DNA from: CAYZJB01 sp964602985
GTDB lineage: Bacteria > CLD3 > SB21
Direction: 5' to 3'
DNA: 64,000 nucleotides
Assembly: GCA_964602985.1 (NCBI GenBank)
Contig: CAZRTJ010000008.1
Span: 1 to 64,000 of the forward strand
The notes below the pieces were generated by a model that saw only the letters and a list, made by a program, of their open reading frames with translations, had not been told where the DNA came from and did no database searches. Made by a program: the position numbers and the translations under genes. This document shows, in pieces, positions 1-8,890 of the stretch; positions within the stretch are counted from its first letter, which is position 1, and every line of letters starts with the position of its first letter.

Positions 1-843
1 CCGCTCGAGGCCTTTGTTTACTTTCAGCGCCAAAACTTGCATTCGTTTGCGGCTTACTAACGAAATCAGGCGGCCGAAAAGAAAGATCTGAAGCAACCTG
101 GGCAGAGAACCTCCCACCGTGATGTACACACCGCCCGAACGCAATGCGGCAAGGTAGGAGAAGGCCGATCGATCCGTTCGCACATCCAGGATAACGTCGT
201 ATGTTTTTCCGCGCTTGGTGAAATCTTCCTTGTTGTAATCCACTGCATGATGCGCCCCCAGTTGCTGTAACGCATCGAGTTTCGAACCACGGTCCACAAC
301 CGTGATTTCAGAATCAAATTGTTTGGCGAGTTGAACTGCGAACGTACCGACACCGCCGCCCGCACCGTTGATCAGCAAGCGCTGACCGGTTTGGAGCGTG
401 GCCTTGTCGAGACCCTGCAGGGCTAGAAGTCCAGCCTGTGGAATCGCCGCCGCTTGTTCGAACGTCATCGTTGGAGGTTTCAGCCGGATAGTGTCTTCAC
501 GCGCGCACACATACTCTGCAAAACCGCCCCACGTGCCGCTCAGATCGCCAAATACCGCGTCCCCGGTTTTGTATTTCTTCACGTTTCGCCCCACGGCTTC
601 CACGCGTCCTGCGACATCCGAACCCAGGATGCGTTTCTTGGGTCGGGTCCAACCAAATATCATTCGATTGATCCACGGCGTCCCGTGCAGTGCACCCCAA
701 TCCCACTCATTGAGAGAAACCGCACAAACGCGGACAAGAACTTCGTTTCCTTCTGGCTCGGGTCTTTCGATTTCTTGCAACTGCAGCCGATCCGGTGACC
801 CATATTCGCTGAAAACCACCGCTCGCATCAAGTTCCGTGTCAT
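1..843 (-). CDS. Zinc-type MDR NAD(P)-dependent alcohol dehydrogenase / quinone oxidoreductase, C-terminus cut by window edge
   Basis: The reading frame runs from ATG at 843 down to base 1 without a stop, so about 281 residues are visible and the C-terminus lies outside. The N-terminal GroES-like fold is recognisable (AVVFSEYGSPDRLQL, LGSDVAGRVEAVG, GDAVFG). It is followed by the Rossmann segment with the nucleotide-binding glycines NGAGGGVGTFAVQLAK and the usual GAHHAVDY after it. Family members are cytosolic medium-chain reductases that use NAD(P)H on quinones, enones or aldehydes. The usual catalytic zinc cysteines are not evident, so a zinc-free quinone-oxidoreductase subgroup fits better. 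The substrate cannot be told. A G-rich stretch (GGGGGG) 5 bases before the ATG can serve as ribosome site. A gap of 31 bases separates it from the upstream gene on the same strand. Confidence 0.85.
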   Translation of the reverse strand, partial: MTRNLMRAVVFSEYGSPDRLQLQEIERPEPEGNEVLVRVCAVSLNEWDWGALHGTPWINRMIFGWTRPKKRILGSDVAGRVEAVGRNVKKYKTGDAVFGDLSGTWGGFAEYVCAREDTIRLKPPTMTFEQAAAIPQAGLLALQGLDKATLQTGQRLLINGAGGGVGTFAVQLAKQFDSEITVVDRGSKLDALQQLGAHHAVDYNKEDFTKRGKTYDVILDVRTDRSAFSYLAALRSGGVYITVGGSLPRLLQIFLFGRLISLVSRKRMQVLALKVNKGLER

Positions 844-874
844 AGACACCCCCCGTCAGACTTTCTAACATCTG

Positions 875-1282
875 TCATGCTCCGTTCTCGCCGGATGAGT
901 CATCGCGCCGAATCACTTCACCCCCGCACCGATCGCACTTGCCGAGCGCCGATACGATCCGTTCCGACTCTTCGTCCAGAGGCTCACCGCATTGCGGACA
1001 GCGTATCGCGAGGGTCTTTCGCGCGCGCTGCAGTCGATAGACCCTCCATCCAACAACTGCCGCAAACAGCCCAAAGGTCCCGAGCGGTATGAAGATGGAG
1101 CGATCGGTGAAAGAATGGTCAATCCAACGGAGAAACAATATCGCGGCACCGCCAAGCAGTATACTGACGAGAGCAGCAATGGTGGACTCGCGTTGGACAC
1201 GCTTTCTGGCACTTTCCCTCAGCATCGCGAATTCCTCGCGCGTGTAGGCTTTGCCAGATGTGAACATCGCTATCCTTGTCAT
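875..1282 (-). CDS. Small membrane protein with C-terminal zinc ribbon
   Basis: 135 residues. The middle holds two hydrophobic segments (ESTIAALVSILLGGAAILFL and a second beginning IFIPLGTFGLFAAVVGW), and the C-terminal third has a zinc-ribbon pattern of CPQCG and CDRCGG, which would bind one zinc. I do not recognise the family and assign no reaction. The start was set at 1282 because this ATG overlaps the stop codon of the upstream lipoprotein gene (TGATG), a layout typical of translational coupling; a longer frame reaches 1321 but would run far into that gene. The two are probably one transcript. Confidence 0.6.
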   Translation of the reverse strand: MTRIAMFTSGKAYTREEFAMLRESARKRVQRESTIAALVSILLGGAAILFLRWIDHSFTDRSIFIPLGTFGLFAAVVGWRVYRLQRARKTLAIRCPQCGEPLDEESERIVSALGKCDRCGGEVIRRDDSSGENGA

Positions 1283-1731
1283 CACCAGGCGCCCACTTCG
1301 TATCGTCTCACAATGTCCCAAATGGATTGAAATGCAGGCGCCTCAAAACGGCCGCCTGCCTTTGTGATCGCCGCGGTCGTAGTTCCATCGCGAAATGTGA
1401 TCACGACCGAGGCGTAGGATTCGTGCTTGGAATTCGGAATGATGACGTTGTCGCTTGGTTTATCGGCAATTTCGGATACGGCTTTTCGCAACGCCTCCAT
1501 GTCTTCCGAAGACACGTTTGATCTGCTTTCAAAAACAAAGGGTGTTTTGTCGCCGCCCGACAGGTGGCCGCCCACGATCGACGAATCTGACCGCACCGTT
1601 TTGTGCGCATAGCCCCACCCCTGAGGATGGGATTCGATGCGAATTTCTGCGAAATCACCGGGAACGACTCGTAGATCGGTAGACTTACAGGCGATCAGGC
1701 AAACGATTACAGCAAATCCGACACGTTTCAT
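1282..1731 (-). CDS. Predicted lipoprotein of unknown function
   Basis: 149 residues starting with a short type II signal peptide, MKRVGFAVIVCLIAC, whose LIAC fits a lipobox with Cys15 as lipidated residue. The mature part is a small soluble domain without a motif I can name; it ends in a helix (FQSIWDIVRRYEV). It is expected to be anchored in the inner or outer membrane, facing the periplasm. The stop codon overlaps the next start codon by one base. The pairing with a zinc-ribbon membrane protein gives no clear function. Confidence 0.6.
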   Translation of the reverse strand: MKRVGFAVIVCLIACKSTDLRVVPGDFAEIRIESHPQGWGYAHKTVRSDSSIVGGHLSGGDKTPFVFESRSNVSSEDMEALRKAVSEIADKPSDNVIIPNSKHESYASVVITFRDGTTTAAITKAGGRFEAPAFQSIWDIVRRYEVGAW

Positions 1732-1762
1732 CGATGATAAGGCTCCATAACCCTTGCCATCT

Positions 1763-2209
1763 TCATGAATCCGGAATCTCGGCCTCGACCAGCTTGGCCA
1801 ACAGCGTTAGCGATTCCTGCCACCCAAGATAACACGCCTCGGGAGGAATCACGTCTGCAATTCCCTCTTGAGTGATACACAAATCCGTACCGCACGAAAC
1901 CGCCTTGAGCTCGACCGTCAAGTGCATCTCACCCGGAACGTTCGGGTCGTCAAATAGGTCGGTGGAGCGGATTTTTTCGTTGGGAATCAACTCAAGATAC
2001 TTTCCGCCAAAAGAATGGCCCTTGCCCGTCGCAAAATGGGTGAACGTCATCCGGAAGGAGCCGCCCACGCGAGCGTCGAGATGGTGAACCTTACAGGTGA
2101 ATCCATTGGGCGGATTCCATTTCACCAGTGCGTCGGCGTCTAAGAACGCACGGTAAATTCTTTCGGGCGTCGCCCGGAGGACGCGATGGAGTCGAATCGT
2201 GCTGGGCAT
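1763..2209 (-). CDS. SRPBCC / AHSA1-like domain protein
   Basis: 148 residues covering one START-like fold. The opening MPSTIRLHRVLRATPERIYR with a later DADALVKWNPP is the standard start of activator-of-Hsp90-ATPase-homologue (AHSA1) single-domain proteins. GGSFRMTF in the first half and the C-terminal helix GWQESLTLLAKLVEAE complete the fold. Such proteins form a hydrophobic ligand cavity; no ligand is known for most bacterial members. The start at 2209 was chosen over the one five codons upstream because AAAGGAG lies 5 bases before it. No operon partner with a clear link is adjacent. Confidence 0.8.
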   Translation of the reverse strand: MPSTIRLHRVLRATPERIYRAFLDADALVKWNPPNGFTCKVHHLDARVGGSFRMTFTHFATGKGHSFGGKYLELIPNEKIRSTDLFDDPNVPGEMHLTVELKAVSCGTDLCITQEGIADVIPPEACYLGWQESLTLLAKLVEAEIPDS

Positions 2210-2225
2210 GGAGTCTCCTTTCACG

Positions 2226-2783
2226 TTACATCGAAACTGCGGTTTTGATCGTCTCGGGACGCTTTGCCGCTCCTAACGCGTTGACGATGGTCTCGATCGT
2301 GTTCCAGTTGCGTGTAGTGAGCGGAACCCCAAAAAACCTGTCCAGTTTGCCCAGATAGGAAATGACTCGCAGGTCTCGTCGATATACGCCGAAGACAAAG
2401 CGACCCTCGCGCGCCAGCACGCGCAGAAACCAGCGTCCACGCTCTGGGATCCGTATCGGCAGTGTGGGATTCATACGCGGCCGTCGGGATAGAATACTCA
2501 CAAAACGGATCGTGCTTCGCCCAGCGGCGTCGATCGTGCGGTGTTTCCACCTGCATCGACGGATTTCCCTCCCGTCACAGATGATCATTTGGAGTTCGAA
2601 CGGAAAATGTTTTGCGATCTCGGACCGGAGTTTCGTGCGGGAGATGGCTCGTCGCACGACAAAGGTTCCCGCGGCGCCGATGTTGATCATTCTCAGATGC
2701 CCGAGTTTTTGACACAGGATGGACGGTCGAAATCTTCTGTGACCGCCGACGTTAACCCCGCGCAGGAACACAACCAACGCCAT
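2226..2783 (-). CDS. DUF1697 family protein
   Basis: 185 residues. The opening MALVVFLRGVNVGGHRRFRP followed by LGHLRMINIGAAGTFVV matches the N-terminus of DUF1697 proteins (LLRGINVGG...), although the usual SGN motif reads AAGT here. The remainder contains the expected alternating strands and helices. The biochemical role of the family is unknown. The start was placed at 2783, after the last of several in-frame upstream codons, because the homologous part begins there and GGA lies upstream at a loose spacing. Its stop is 16 bases before the SRPBCC start, so the two may be co-transcribed. Confidence 0.7.
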   Translation of the reverse strand: MALVVFLRGVNVGGHRRFRPSILCQKLGHLRMINIGAAGTFVVRRAISRTKLRSEIAKHFPFELQMIICDGREIRRCRWKHRTIDAAGRSTIRFVSILSRRPRMNPTLPIRIPERGRWFLRVLAREGRFVFGVYRRDLRVISYLGKLDRFFGVPLTTRNWNTIETIVNALGAAKRPETIKTAVSM

Positions 2784-2835
2784 TTGAGCGTGCTTCCTTT
2801 CTGATACTGCAATCGCACGGTTCCAACGCGTGAGG

Positions 2836-3657
2836 TCAAAATCCCTTCCAGTAATCCACAAATCCCTTCTTGCAAAGGAGCCACGTCGATTGAAATTCCT
2901 GATTGATATTGGCTACCGTTCCTTCCACCTGTGAGACGTCTTCCCGAAGCATCACCCAGCACTTGCTCTTGGGCACATAAAGAGACGATCGGTAACCCCA
3001 CTGCTTCATGAGTATGTCCATACTCTTGTTTGTGTGGAAGGCTGTGTGGACGGGCGGACGCAAGTAGAACCATTCCGGATCGGGAGGGACACGTTCGCAA
3101 ACCAACGTATGGATGATCAGGCAGCCATCGGAAGCGACGAGGTCGTTCACTTGATCCAGATCCCGCCTGGTCAAGACGTGTTCGAACATTGCAGAGTTGA
3201 TAACAGTCTGATATGTCACCAAATCGGCTTGGGTGATATATCGAGTCGGGTCTCCATCGTGAACATACGGATCAAATAGTTTCAACCGCACGTCGTAATA
3301 CTTCGCGAGCAGATTGCTCAAACAGCCGTATCCTGCAGCGTAGTCCAGCATGTTGTCCGTGCGGAGGATGCCATTTTTCCCCAGAACGGCGATCATCATG
3401 GCTTGCTCGGGATAGGGAGGTTGATTGATGTCTTTTTGCAGATGGGATCGTTCGTGATAATGATGAAATCGTAGATTCAACTCGTTCCACCGTTCTTTGT
3501 CCAGTTCAACATGTGTTCTGGATTGCACAAAACCGCAGCCCTGACACCGGTGATAGTCGACCTTCCTGATGTCTCGCATGAAATGATCAAACGGGGATTC
3601 GGTGTAGACTTTCGAAAAATAGTAATCACTGCTTGAGTCGCAGATGATACACTTCAC
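2836..3657 (-). CDS. Class I SAM-dependent methyltransferase with N-terminal zinc finger
   Basis: 273 residues. The N-terminus has two CxxC pairs (CIIC at residues 3-6 and CQGC near 38-41), a zinc knuckle common in methyltransferases of polysaccharide and nucleotide-sugar loci. The SAM-binding part follows, with a motif I-like MLDYAAGYGCLSNLLA near residue 103, then FDPYV as the acidic end of strand 2 and INSAMFEHVL where many family members have the post-I motif. Substrate unknown. Sugar methylation would fit the asparagine synthase and glycosyltransferase genes 1 kb away on the same strand, but that is inference. The gene overlaps nothing. Confidence 0.75.
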   Translation of the reverse strand: MKCIICDSSSDYYFSKVYTESPFDHFMRDIRKVDYHRCQGCGFVQSRTHVELDKERWNELNLRFHHYHERSHLQKDINQPPYPEQAMMIAVLGKNGILRTDNMLDYAAGYGCLSNLLAKYYDVRLKLFDPYVHDGDPTRYITQADLVTYQTVINSAMFEHVLTRRDLDQVNDLVASDGCLIIHTLVCERVPPDPEWFYLRPPVHTAFHTNKSMDILMKQWGYRSSLYVPKSKCWVMLREDVSQVEGTVANINQEFQSTWLLCKKGFVDYWKGF

Positions 3658-3740
3658 GTCTGTTCCTCACGAGTGAATGGCGAACATGGCAGGATCGCGG
3701 ACCGGACCGGTTCTACCCGCGTGACGAACGGTCATCGGGA

Positions 3741-4001
3741 TCAGCCATTCCTGGGTTCGATGAGACGGCTGATCTCCGAGATCACGCGTTTGCCAAAATG
3801 CACCGAGATGATCTCGCGGCAGGTGGACGCAGGGTAACGATCGGGTTGATTCAGAAATTCGCTGTACGAACAAGCGACTTCGATCTTGCCGGCGGTCGGA
3901 TTTTCTTCGACTTCTTCACCGGTAATGACCGACAAATCGGTGAGCCGGCAATAATAGAGAATCCCGGCTTTTGACTTTTTCCACTCTTTTACGACGCGCA
4001 T
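3741..4001 (-). CDS. Small hypothetical protein
   Basis: 86 residues beginning MRVVKEWKKSKAGILYYCRL. No signal peptide, membrane segment or known motif is visible; the composition looks like a compact alpha/beta domain, and reading stays open with normal codon choice. The start at 4001 has GGGAGG three bases ahead of it, which is better than the ATG eight codons upstream. The gene lies between a methyltransferase and a DUF2892 protein on the same strand, with gaps of 75 to 83 bases. I cannot name it. Confidence 0.45.
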   Translation of the reverse strand: MRVVKEWKKSKAGILYYCRLTDLSVITGEEVEENPTAGKIEVACSYSEFLNQPDRYPASTCREIISVHFGKRVISEISRLIEPRNG

Positions 4002-4076
4002 GAACCTCCCGACGACCGCATGCATTGTACATCGGACGGCCGAGAATATCCACAGAAAAGGCGCGGCGACAGCTCC

Positions 4077-4283
4077 CTACTTTGATTGCGCCGCGGCGTC
4101 CGTCGCACGGCAGGTGCGTATGCCGAACGGGACGTACATCGGGCACCATGCAATGAACGCGGTTCCGATGGGTATGATGCCGAGTGCGCCCCACCACGAT
4201 TGATAATAATAACCGGCCGCCAGGGCGCCGGCTCCGATGAGTAAACGAATCACTCGATCCATCACTCCCATGTTCTTGTTCAT
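4077..4283 (-). CDS. DUF2892 (YgaP transmembrane-like) small inner-membrane protein
   Basis: 68 residues. The start MNKNMGVMDRVIRLLIGAG and the two hydrophobic helices, the second ending FIAWCPMYVPFGI, are the hallmarks of DUF2892, the membrane part of the YgaP rhodanese. It is found alone in many bacteria, often near sulfur or redox genes. The conserved Cys in WCPMY is present. The role of the stand-alone form is not known. The start at 4283 was chosen for the GGAGAC four bases upstream. Confidence 0.8.
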   Translation of the reverse strand: MNKNMGVMDRVIRLLIGAGALAAGYYYQSWWGALGIIPIGTAFIAWCPMYVPFGIRTCRATDAAAQSK

Positions 4284-4341
4284 GACCGTCTCCAAAGAGG
4301 TTGTTCAACGTGTTCTTTCGGTAAACGCTTTCCGGTCCGGC

Positions 4342-4737
4342 CTATTCCCTCAACCGTTCTTTTAGCCTCTCCAGAACTTCGATGTTGACCGGTTTCTTGA
4401 TGAATTCAATGATCTCGGGATACGTCTCGACCCTTTTTTTATCGGCCTCGTTTTGAGTAGCGGATTGCAGGAAGATAAACGGTTTGTCCTGATACGCTCG
4501 CAGCCGAAACGCATCGAGAAACTCCCAGCCGTTCATCTCGGGCATGTTGATATCGAGGAAGATGACTTCGGGCCACGTTCCTTCCTCCAGCGCGCGGTCC
4601 AGATAGGCAAGGGCCTCACGCCCGTTCCGGCACACTGCGATTTCACCCGCAAAATCGGCGGCATGAATCATCTCGGATTGGATTCGATTGGTCATCGGCT
4701 CGTCATCGATCAGGAGCACACGATAGAACGTTGTCAT
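4342..4737 (-). CDS. Single-domain (CheY-like) response regulator
   Basis: 131 residues, receiver domain only, with no output domain. The acidic pair is Asp11-Asp12, the phosphoacceptor is Asp62 in FLDINMPEMNG, the conserved hydroxyl residue is Ser92 and the lysine is in the KKP at residues 114-116. All residues needed for phosphotransfer are therefore present, and it should act by protein contact. The start codon overlaps the stop of the asparagine synthase gene in an ATGA arrangement, so both are translated from one message, an unusual partnership. No histidine kinase gene is adjacent, so its kinase is encoded elsewhere. Confidence 0.9.
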   Translation of the reverse strand: MTTFYRVLLIDDEPMTNRIQSEMIHAADFAGEIAVCRNGREALAYLDRALEEGTWPEVIFLDINMPEMNGWEFLDAFRLRAYQDKPFIFLQSATQNEADKKRVETYPEIIEFIKKPVNIEVLERLKERLRE

Positions 4738-6590
4738 ACCGGTTGATTTGAATCAATCCACCTACGAAACCACAACTCGCATACAAAAGGTAGGAGGAAG
4801 GTAATGGAAGAAGGCCGCTGTTGCAATTGGTCAAATTCATCCCGCACTCTGGGTCCGTCGAAGTATGGTCGTTGCAGAAAGCTCGTCGAGTGAAAGATCG
4901 CTCGCATCCTCTCCCGTAGCGGGCCCTCTTTTTGCCACGCTGACTCGGGAGTGGCAAAGCCAATCTTGTCCTTCCGACCCAGGATGGAGTGTGGAATCAC
5001 GCCTTTCAAGGCTTCGCGGAGGACGTGTTTGCGAACGCCATTGCGAATCTTCTGCAATTCGGGCAGTGCCAGAACGTATTCCACGAGGCGAACATCGAGA
5101 AACGGAAGGCGTGTTTCGATGCTGAACGCCATGGAGTTCTTGTCTTCATAGGACAACAGCGACCGCAAGATCATGCGAAAATCCGACACGGTTTGCTCAC
5201 GCAAATCGTGATCGAGCGATGCGGCCAGAGCGCCTCTCATGGTATCGCCAAACTCTCGGGACGCCAAGGATGTGTTTCGTTCCAGCATTCGATTCTTCCA
5301 AGCGACCGCAGTCGTTTTGGGCAGAAGACTCAGCAAAAGCGTGATATAGTATCCTGCCGGAATTTGCTTTCCGGTTGCGCGCAGGGCCCGCATCGACTTC
5401 ATGATCTCCCACACGCGACCGTGACGCAATTGCGAGGCCCAGTATCCCAGATACGACTGATTGTACCCGGCCAGAAGTTCGTCCGCACCTTGCCCGTCCA
5501 ATAGAACCTTCATGCCCTGTTCGTGGGCGATTTGCATGACCGCGTACTGAGCGTAGATACTGGTTGAGCCAAACGGCTCTTCCTGATGCCACAATAGGCG
5601 ATCCAGATCCACATCCAGCTTTTCCACAGTCGGGAATACGCGATGACCGTCGATCCTTGTTTTTGCTAGAACGGCATCGATGTACGGCCGCTCATCGACG
5701 GACGGATCCTCCCAACAGGCCGAGAACGTCTTCTGCGTGAAGCCGTCGTCCGCAGAAAGAAGTTGCTCCATCATGCACACGACGGCAGAGGAGTCCAGGC
5801 CGCCGCTCAGACAGCTGCCGACCGGCACGTCGCTCCGCAATCGAAGCCGAACGGAGTCGCGAAAGATCTCGAGAAATCTCTCTGCAGGACGATCCGGTGC
5901 ATGATCCAGATTGATGTTCAGGCTGTAATAGCGATGGAGGCTCATCCCTTCCTCACTCACGACCGCATAATGTCCCGGCTCCAACTGCCGAACACCGTCA
6001 AAGAACGTCCGATCGCTAAAATCGCGACGCTGAATCACCAGAAAGTTATAGAGCGACACAAGATCGGGCTTCCGTGGCCGATCGTCCACGGCCATCAGAG
6101 CCTTGATTTCGGAAGCAAAAAGAAAGGAGCCGCCGTTCCATATGTAATAGAACGGCTTGACGCCAAAACGATCCCGTGCGCAAAAAAGCCGACGCTGCCG
6201 CTTGTCCCAGATCGCCATCCCCCACATGCCGTTGAATCGGCGCAGGCAGTCTGCTCCCCACGCCTCGTACGCGGCCAGGATCACCTCGGTGTCGGAGCGA
6301 CTGCGGAATTGAAAACCGAGCCGCTTCAGTTCCTCCCGCAATTCCAGATAGTTATAGATCTCACCGTTGAACACGATGCAGAGGTTGCCGTCGGCGCTGA
6401 CCATCGGCTGATGACCCGCCGGAGATAGATCCAGAATGGCGAGGCGTCGGAACGCGAAGCCGAGGTGAGCGTCGGTGAAATAACCTTCGTCATCCGGGCC
6501 CCGATGAACAATGGCATTGGCCATGCGCGTGAGGACGGACGGATCGACGAGGCGCCCGTCACGATGAAAGATGCCCGCGATCCCGCACAT
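4734..6590 (-). CDS. asnB: Asparagine synthase (glutamine-hydrolysing)
   Basis: 618 residues. Cys2 after the initiator is the N-terminal nucleophile of the class II glutaminase domain (MCGIAGIFHRDG, then HRGPDDEG and FNGEIYNYLELR). The synthetase half contains the PP-loop pyrophosphatase signature SGGLDSS at residues 262-268 and the later YEDKNSMAFSIETRLPFLD. The enzyme transfers ammonia from glutamine to an activated carboxyl group. In loci like this one, paralogues often amidate surface-polysaccharide or peptide substrates rather than free aspartate. The start overlaps the upstream glycosyltransferase stop (TGATG) and the stop overlaps the response regulator start. A role in envelope glycan modification is inferred from the glycosyltransferase. 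Confidence 0.9.
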   Translation of the reverse strand: MCGIAGIFHRDGRLVDPSVLTRMANAIVHRGPDDEGYFTDAHLGFAFRRLAILDLSPAGHQPMVSADGNLCIVFNGEIYNYLELREELKRLGFQFRSRSDTEVILAAYEAWGADCLRRFNGMWGMAIWDKRQRRLFCARDRFGVKPFYYIWNGGSFLFASEIKALMAVDDRPRKPDLVSLYNFLVIQRRDFSDRTFFDGVRQLEPGHYAVVSEEGMSLHRYYSLNINLDHAPDRPAERFLEIFRDSVRLRLRSDVPVGSCLSGGLDSSAVVCMMEQLLSADDGFTQKTFSACWEDPSVDERPYIDAVLAKTRIDGHRVFPTVEKLDVDLDRLLWHQEEPFGSTSIYAQYAVMQIAHEQGMKVLLDGQGADELLAGYNQSYLGYWASQLRHGRVWEIMKSMRALRATGKQIPAGYYITLLLSLLPKTTAVAWKNRMLERNTSLASREFGDTMRGALAASLDHDLREQTVSDFRMILRSLLSYEDKNSMAFSIETRLPFLDVRLVEYVLALPELQKIRNGVRKHVLREALKGVIPHSILGRKDKIGFATPESAWQKEGPLRERMRAIFHSTSFLQRPYFDGPRVRDEFDQLQQRPSSITFLLPFVCELWFRRWIDSNQPV

Positions 6591-7711
6591 CAGGTCATCC
6601 TCGTCTGGAGTAGGGCGACAAACTGATCAGCGCGATGCTTCCAATCGTGTCGCTGTGCCTCGTTGCGAGTACGATCCGCGTCATGAGAGCAGGCGAGAGC
6701 TTCCTTGACCATTGCGACAAATTCGTCTGCCGAATCCGCCACCCGAATCACGTGCGACAACGCCCGCAGTTCATCGGAGAGACTCATCGTCACAACGGGT
6801 TTCCCCGCCGCCATGAATTCATAAATCGTATTCGGATTCGCTCCAAAAGAACGCTTGTTGAACTTCGCCGGAAAGATGCACACATCGGCTTGCGCCACGT
6901 ATTTCGGCAACTCATCATGTGGCTTTGCGTCAACCAAAAAGACCCGTCCTTCCCGGGCGAAGGCATGCAGCGCCTGGCTCGTGGCTGCGTCCTTGTGGGG
7001 CCCGACAATCACGAGCGAAGCCTGCGGAATCTCCCGATGAATTCGCTGAAGCAACTCGACGTCGAACCACTCTGACACGGCGCCGCTGAAGAAGATCACG
7101 GGCTTCGACGCAGGTGGAAAATCACCGGGTCGAATCGCAGAATTGGAAAACAACGATGTGTCCACTCCGTTGCCGATGACGACGATTCCTTCGGTCCGGA
7201 CTTTCCTGAGTTCGTCCGCCAACCTCGTGGAGACGGTCGTGACCACATCGGCTTCCTTCGCCGTTTGCCAAAAATACCTGTCGACGATCGGCAGCCGGGC
7301 CTTGAAACCGAGCGGATAGTCGTTGCAGTCATAAACGAGAAACCGGCGTCGCAGGCGGCAAATGATCCGGATATAATAGACATTCGATGTACACACAACA
7401 CGATCTGCGGATGCGAATCCCGTCATCCGCAGAAGGAGACCAATCCACAGATACGCCATTGCGTGAAAAAGAAATTGCCCCAATCGACTGCATTGCAGAC
7501 GATTGACGATGGCATACGGTGTCCCTTTGAAGAAGGGGACGGTGGCGTACGTCACGGAACCGTCACGACGAGGCCAGTATCGGTTGCGTGCTCCCTTCAC
7601 GACAGGTTCGATGAAGAGGACTTTCCAATCGGGAGGGAATCGACGGATGATCTGTTGTTTCCGCGTACGTAGGTACGACCACTTGATCTCACTGAACCAG
7701 ACAATATTCAT
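6590..7711 (-). CDS. Glycosyltransferase, GT-B fold, group 1-like
   Basis: 373 residues. The N-terminal half starts MNIVWFSEIKWSYLRTRKQQ and includes a region typical of acceptor-binding domains. The C-terminal half has the GT4-type donor-binding landmarks FFSGAVSEWFDVELL, LVIVGPHKD, and NPNTIYEFMAAGKPVV around residues 290-305, where the E of YEFMAAGKP is the conserved glutamate. It should transfer a sugar from a nucleotide donor to a lipid-linked or surface glycan in the cytoplasm. The gene starts one base after the radical SAM stop and overlaps the asnB start, so the three are one operon. Confidence 0.85.
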   Translation of the reverse strand: MNIVWFSEIKWSYLRTRKQQIIRRFPPDWKVLFIEPVVKGARNRYWPRRDGSVTYATVPFFKGTPYAIVNRLQCSRLGQFLFHAMAYLWIGLLLRMTGFASADRVVCTSNVYYIRIICRLRRRFLVYDCNDYPLGFKARLPIVDRYFWQTAKEADVVTTVSTRLADELRKVRTEGIVVIGNGVDTSLFSNSAIRPGDFPPASKPVIFFSGAVSEWFDVELLQRIHREIPQASLVIVGPHKDAATSQALHAFAREGRVFLVDAKPHDELPKYVAQADVCIFPAKFNKRSFGANPNTIYEFMAAGKPVVTMSLSDELRALSHVIRVADSADEFVAMVKEALACSHDADRTRNEAQRHDWKHRADQFVALLQTRMT

Positions 7712-7712
7712 C

Positions 7713-8813
7713 TTACTCGGAAAACAACCCCAATTGATCGTAGCCGTGTTGTATGAAGGAAGCTGTCGAGAGGGCAGGCTCTGGTCGATTGAGCGCGTAT
7801 CGGTCGCAGAATATCTTGAATACTCTGGACACGTGACGGGCGACTTCGCCCTCGCCTGTGTGACGCTTTCCGAATTCCGGATGATTCAGCTTGCCGCCTC
7901 GCGAATCGCGAATGGAATGAAGGACCTTGGCCGCGCGAGTCGGATACTCTCTTTGCAACCAGTCGGCAAACAGTTCTGGAAGTGATCCGGGCAAACGAAC
8001 CAGTGCGTATCCGGCTTGGGTAGCCCCTGTCTCCGCGGCGTGTCTCAGAATCTCGGGCAGTTCGTGATCGTTCAGTCCCGGGATGACTGGGGCGACCATC
8101 ACGCCTACGGGAATTCCATGCGACCGCAGTTCACGGATTGCCTTCATGCGGAGTTGCGGAGAGGAGGTGCGCGGCTCCATCCGGCGCGTCAGTTCGCGGT
8201 CCAGCGTGGTCACGGAAAGGATCACTCGCACAAGGTTGAGCGCGGCCAATTGTTTCAGGATATCCAGGTCCCGAATAATCAGCGCATTCTTCGTGATCAC
8301 CCGAACCGGGTTTCGGTAGCGGAGGAAGACTGTCAGCAGGGCGCGTGTAATTCCCAACTTCCGTTCGATGGGTTGGTAACAATCTGTGTTTCCGGAGAGG
8401 CAAATGACGTCCGGCTTCCAGGTTGGCTTTCGAAATTCCTTCTCCAGAAGCGCCGCCGCATCGGTTTTCACAAAAACCTTCGTCTCGTAATCCAGTCCCG
8501 CCGAAAGACCGAGATATTCGTGACTGGGTCTGGCATAACAATAAATACATCCGTGTTCGCATCCGCGATACGGGTTGATGCTGTATGTGAATGGGATGTC
8601 GGGTGAGTCGTTTTTCGAAAGAATCGACTTGGACTGATCGTTCAGAAACTGCGTAGGCACTGCGTCCGCAATCATGTCCGGTTCCCGATGCACATGTTCA
8701 AATCGATTTTTTGGATTGAAACCGGATGCACGCCCGCGGACAGCGGGGGTCAATTGATTTTCGGGGACCTCGTCCATATATTCCACCCGCGCGGGATCAT
8801 CGATGACAGTCAT
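7713..8813 (-). CDS. PA0069-family radical SAM protein
   Basis: 366 residues from the start used here. The radical SAM [4Fe-4S] cysteines are Cys85, Cys89 and Cys92 in GCEHGCIYCYARPSHEY, preceded by SINPYRG, which together with RGRASGFNPKNRFE near the N-terminus identifies the PA0069 group (related to spore photoproduct lyase-like SplB). The reaction of this widespread group has not been established. The start at 8813 was preferred over a frame 50 codons longer because AAGGAAG lies 3 bases before it and homologous sequence begins after it. It heads the glycosyltransferase-asnB-response regulator operon and diverges from the dehydrogenase at 8891. Confidence 0.85.
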   Translation of the reverse strand: MTVIDDPARVEYMDEVPENQLTPAVRGRASGFNPKNRFEHVHREPDMIADAVPTQFLNDQSKSILSKNDSPDIPFTYSINPYRGCEHGCIYCYARPSHEYLGLSAGLDYETKVFVKTDAAALLEKEFRKPTWKPDVICLSGNTDCYQPIERKLGITRALLTVFLRYRNPVRVITKNALIIRDLDILKQLAALNLVRVILSVTTLDRELTRRMEPRTSSPQLRMKAIRELRSHGIPVGVMVAPVIPGLNDHELPEILRHAAETGATQAGYALVRLPGSLPELFADWLQREYPTRAAKVLHSIRDSRGGKLNHPEFGKRHTGEGEVARHVSRVFKIFCDRYALNRPEPALSTASFIQHGYDQLGLFSE

Positions 8814-8890
8814 GTTCTTCCTTGCATAGCAAAAAGTAGACGCTTTGGGAAGAAGACGCAAGAGCGAATAATCGCAAATCAGGAGCTTGG

